Positions 63,603 through 64,000 of a stretch of DNA of 64,000 bases are shown here, piece by piece. Under the pieces are notes generated by a model that was not told the origin of the DNA, searched no databases, and saw only the letters and a list, made by a program, of their open reading frames with translations. A program made the position numbers and the translations under genes. The DNA comes from Elysia chlorotica (lineage: Eukaryota > Mollusca > Gastropoda > Plakobranchidae). The stretch lies in contig RQTK01000206.1 in the NCBI GenBank assembly GCA_003991915.1, positions 567,388-631,387 on the forward strand, in the 5' to 3' direction. Numbering within the stretch: the first letter of the stretch is position 1; each line of letters begins with the position of its first letter.

Positions 63603-64000
63603 AAAACGAGGCTTCTTAAGTAAACATGAAAACTGGGTGTATGGAAACTCACCACTTGAAATCGTTAACTCATACAGATATCTGGGAGTAGAATTTACTT
63701 CAGGTTTGAGCTTCACAAGTTTAACTTCAATGCTAATAAGTAAGGCCAAACAAACAAGTTATGAGTTGACGAAATGTTTGGGAGCTTTAACGTGTCAGGA
63801 TCTAAAAATACTTTTTAAACTCTTTGATTCTAAAGTACAGCCTATTCTCTCCTATGCCAGTGAGCTATGGGGTACTCGTGATTACACAGAAATAGAGCAA
63901 GTCCACACTACCACAATAAAACGCTTTTTAAATGTATCGATCCATTGCTCCAATACTGCTCTCTATGGAGAGACAGCCAGGTTTCCACTGCAAATTAATA
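63265..64000. repeat. Inverted repeat of two LINE copies
   Basis: Left arm up to 63602 and right arm from 63669 are reverse complements with several percent mismatch. The 66-base spacer (63603-63668) belongs to the right copy. The arms extend at least 330 bases and may continue past the window. Confidence 0.92.
63601..64000 (+). mobile_element. LINE reverse-transcriptase region, plus copy, runs off window
   Basis: Open on the plus strand for 133 codons: GFLSKHENWVYGNSPLEIVN, SYRYLGVEFTSGLSFTSLTS, ILSYASELWGTRDYTEIEQV, ALYGETARFPLQIN. This is the thumb-side region of a non-LTR reverse transcriptase. It is intact as far as seen, unlike its minus-strand partner. The start is a fusion point with the inverted copy. 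Confidence 0.85.

Overview
This is nuclear DNA from an animal, most likely a mollusc and probably a gastropod. The evidence is intron-rich genes with GT-AG splice sites, three animal protein families, a mariner transposon, non-LTR retrotransposons, many copies of one tRNA-headed SINE family, and very abundant microsatellites (GA, TCTG, GATA, TG, GTT) and homopolymer G/C runs. The species call is inference from repeat style; no marker gene fixes it.

Layout. 1-9.7 kb: eleven consecutive minus-strand exons of VPS13D, the giant bridge-type lipid transfer protein. They cover the VPS13 adaptor-binding (SHR-BD) region and the ricin-type beta-trefoil. Both ends of the gene lie outside what can be seen. 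9.85-11.18 kb: a complete mariner element with matching terminal inverted repeats, TA target duplication and an uninterrupted DD34D transposase. 11.2-33 kb: no host gene recognised. This stretch holds minisatellites (20 bp and about 55 bp units), long simple repeats, many SINE copies in both orientations and a truncated LINE with an RNase H domain. 33.1-33.4 kb: a CpG-rich block with NRF1-like and YY1-like motifs, the best promoter candidate.

37.1-51.0 kb: a complete plus-strand chordin-like (CHRDL) gene. Eleven exons join in frame into 471 residues: a short signal peptide, three von Willebrand factor type C domains each split over two exons, and a chordin-like C-terminal region. Its introns and 3' flank carry several local duplications: an intron 1 tandem duplication, a 96-base hairpin in intron 2, a 76 bp repeat in intron 9, decayed copies of exon 10 in intron 10, and a 55 bp array that starts inside the last codons of the CDS.

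57.1-61.0 kb: the 3' five exons of a minus-strand GILT (gamma-interferon-inducible lysosomal thiol reductase) gene, including the family signature CQHGX2ECX2NX4C. A 2.03 kb block carrying two of these exons occurs a second time, almost identical, inside CHRDL intron 7 (44.65-46.68 kb). 61-64 kb: a tandem duplication that copies part of a GILT exon plus a LINE 3' end, then two head-to-head copies of a LINE reverse-transcriptase region forming an inverted repeat that runs off the window.

The three host genes have no evident shared pathway: VPS13D acts in lipid transfer at organelle contacts, chordin-like proteins bind BMPs outside the cell, and GILT reduces disulfides in lysosomes. The main interest is structural: exon-containing duplications, coding sequence drawn into tandem arrays, and a possibly active mariner.
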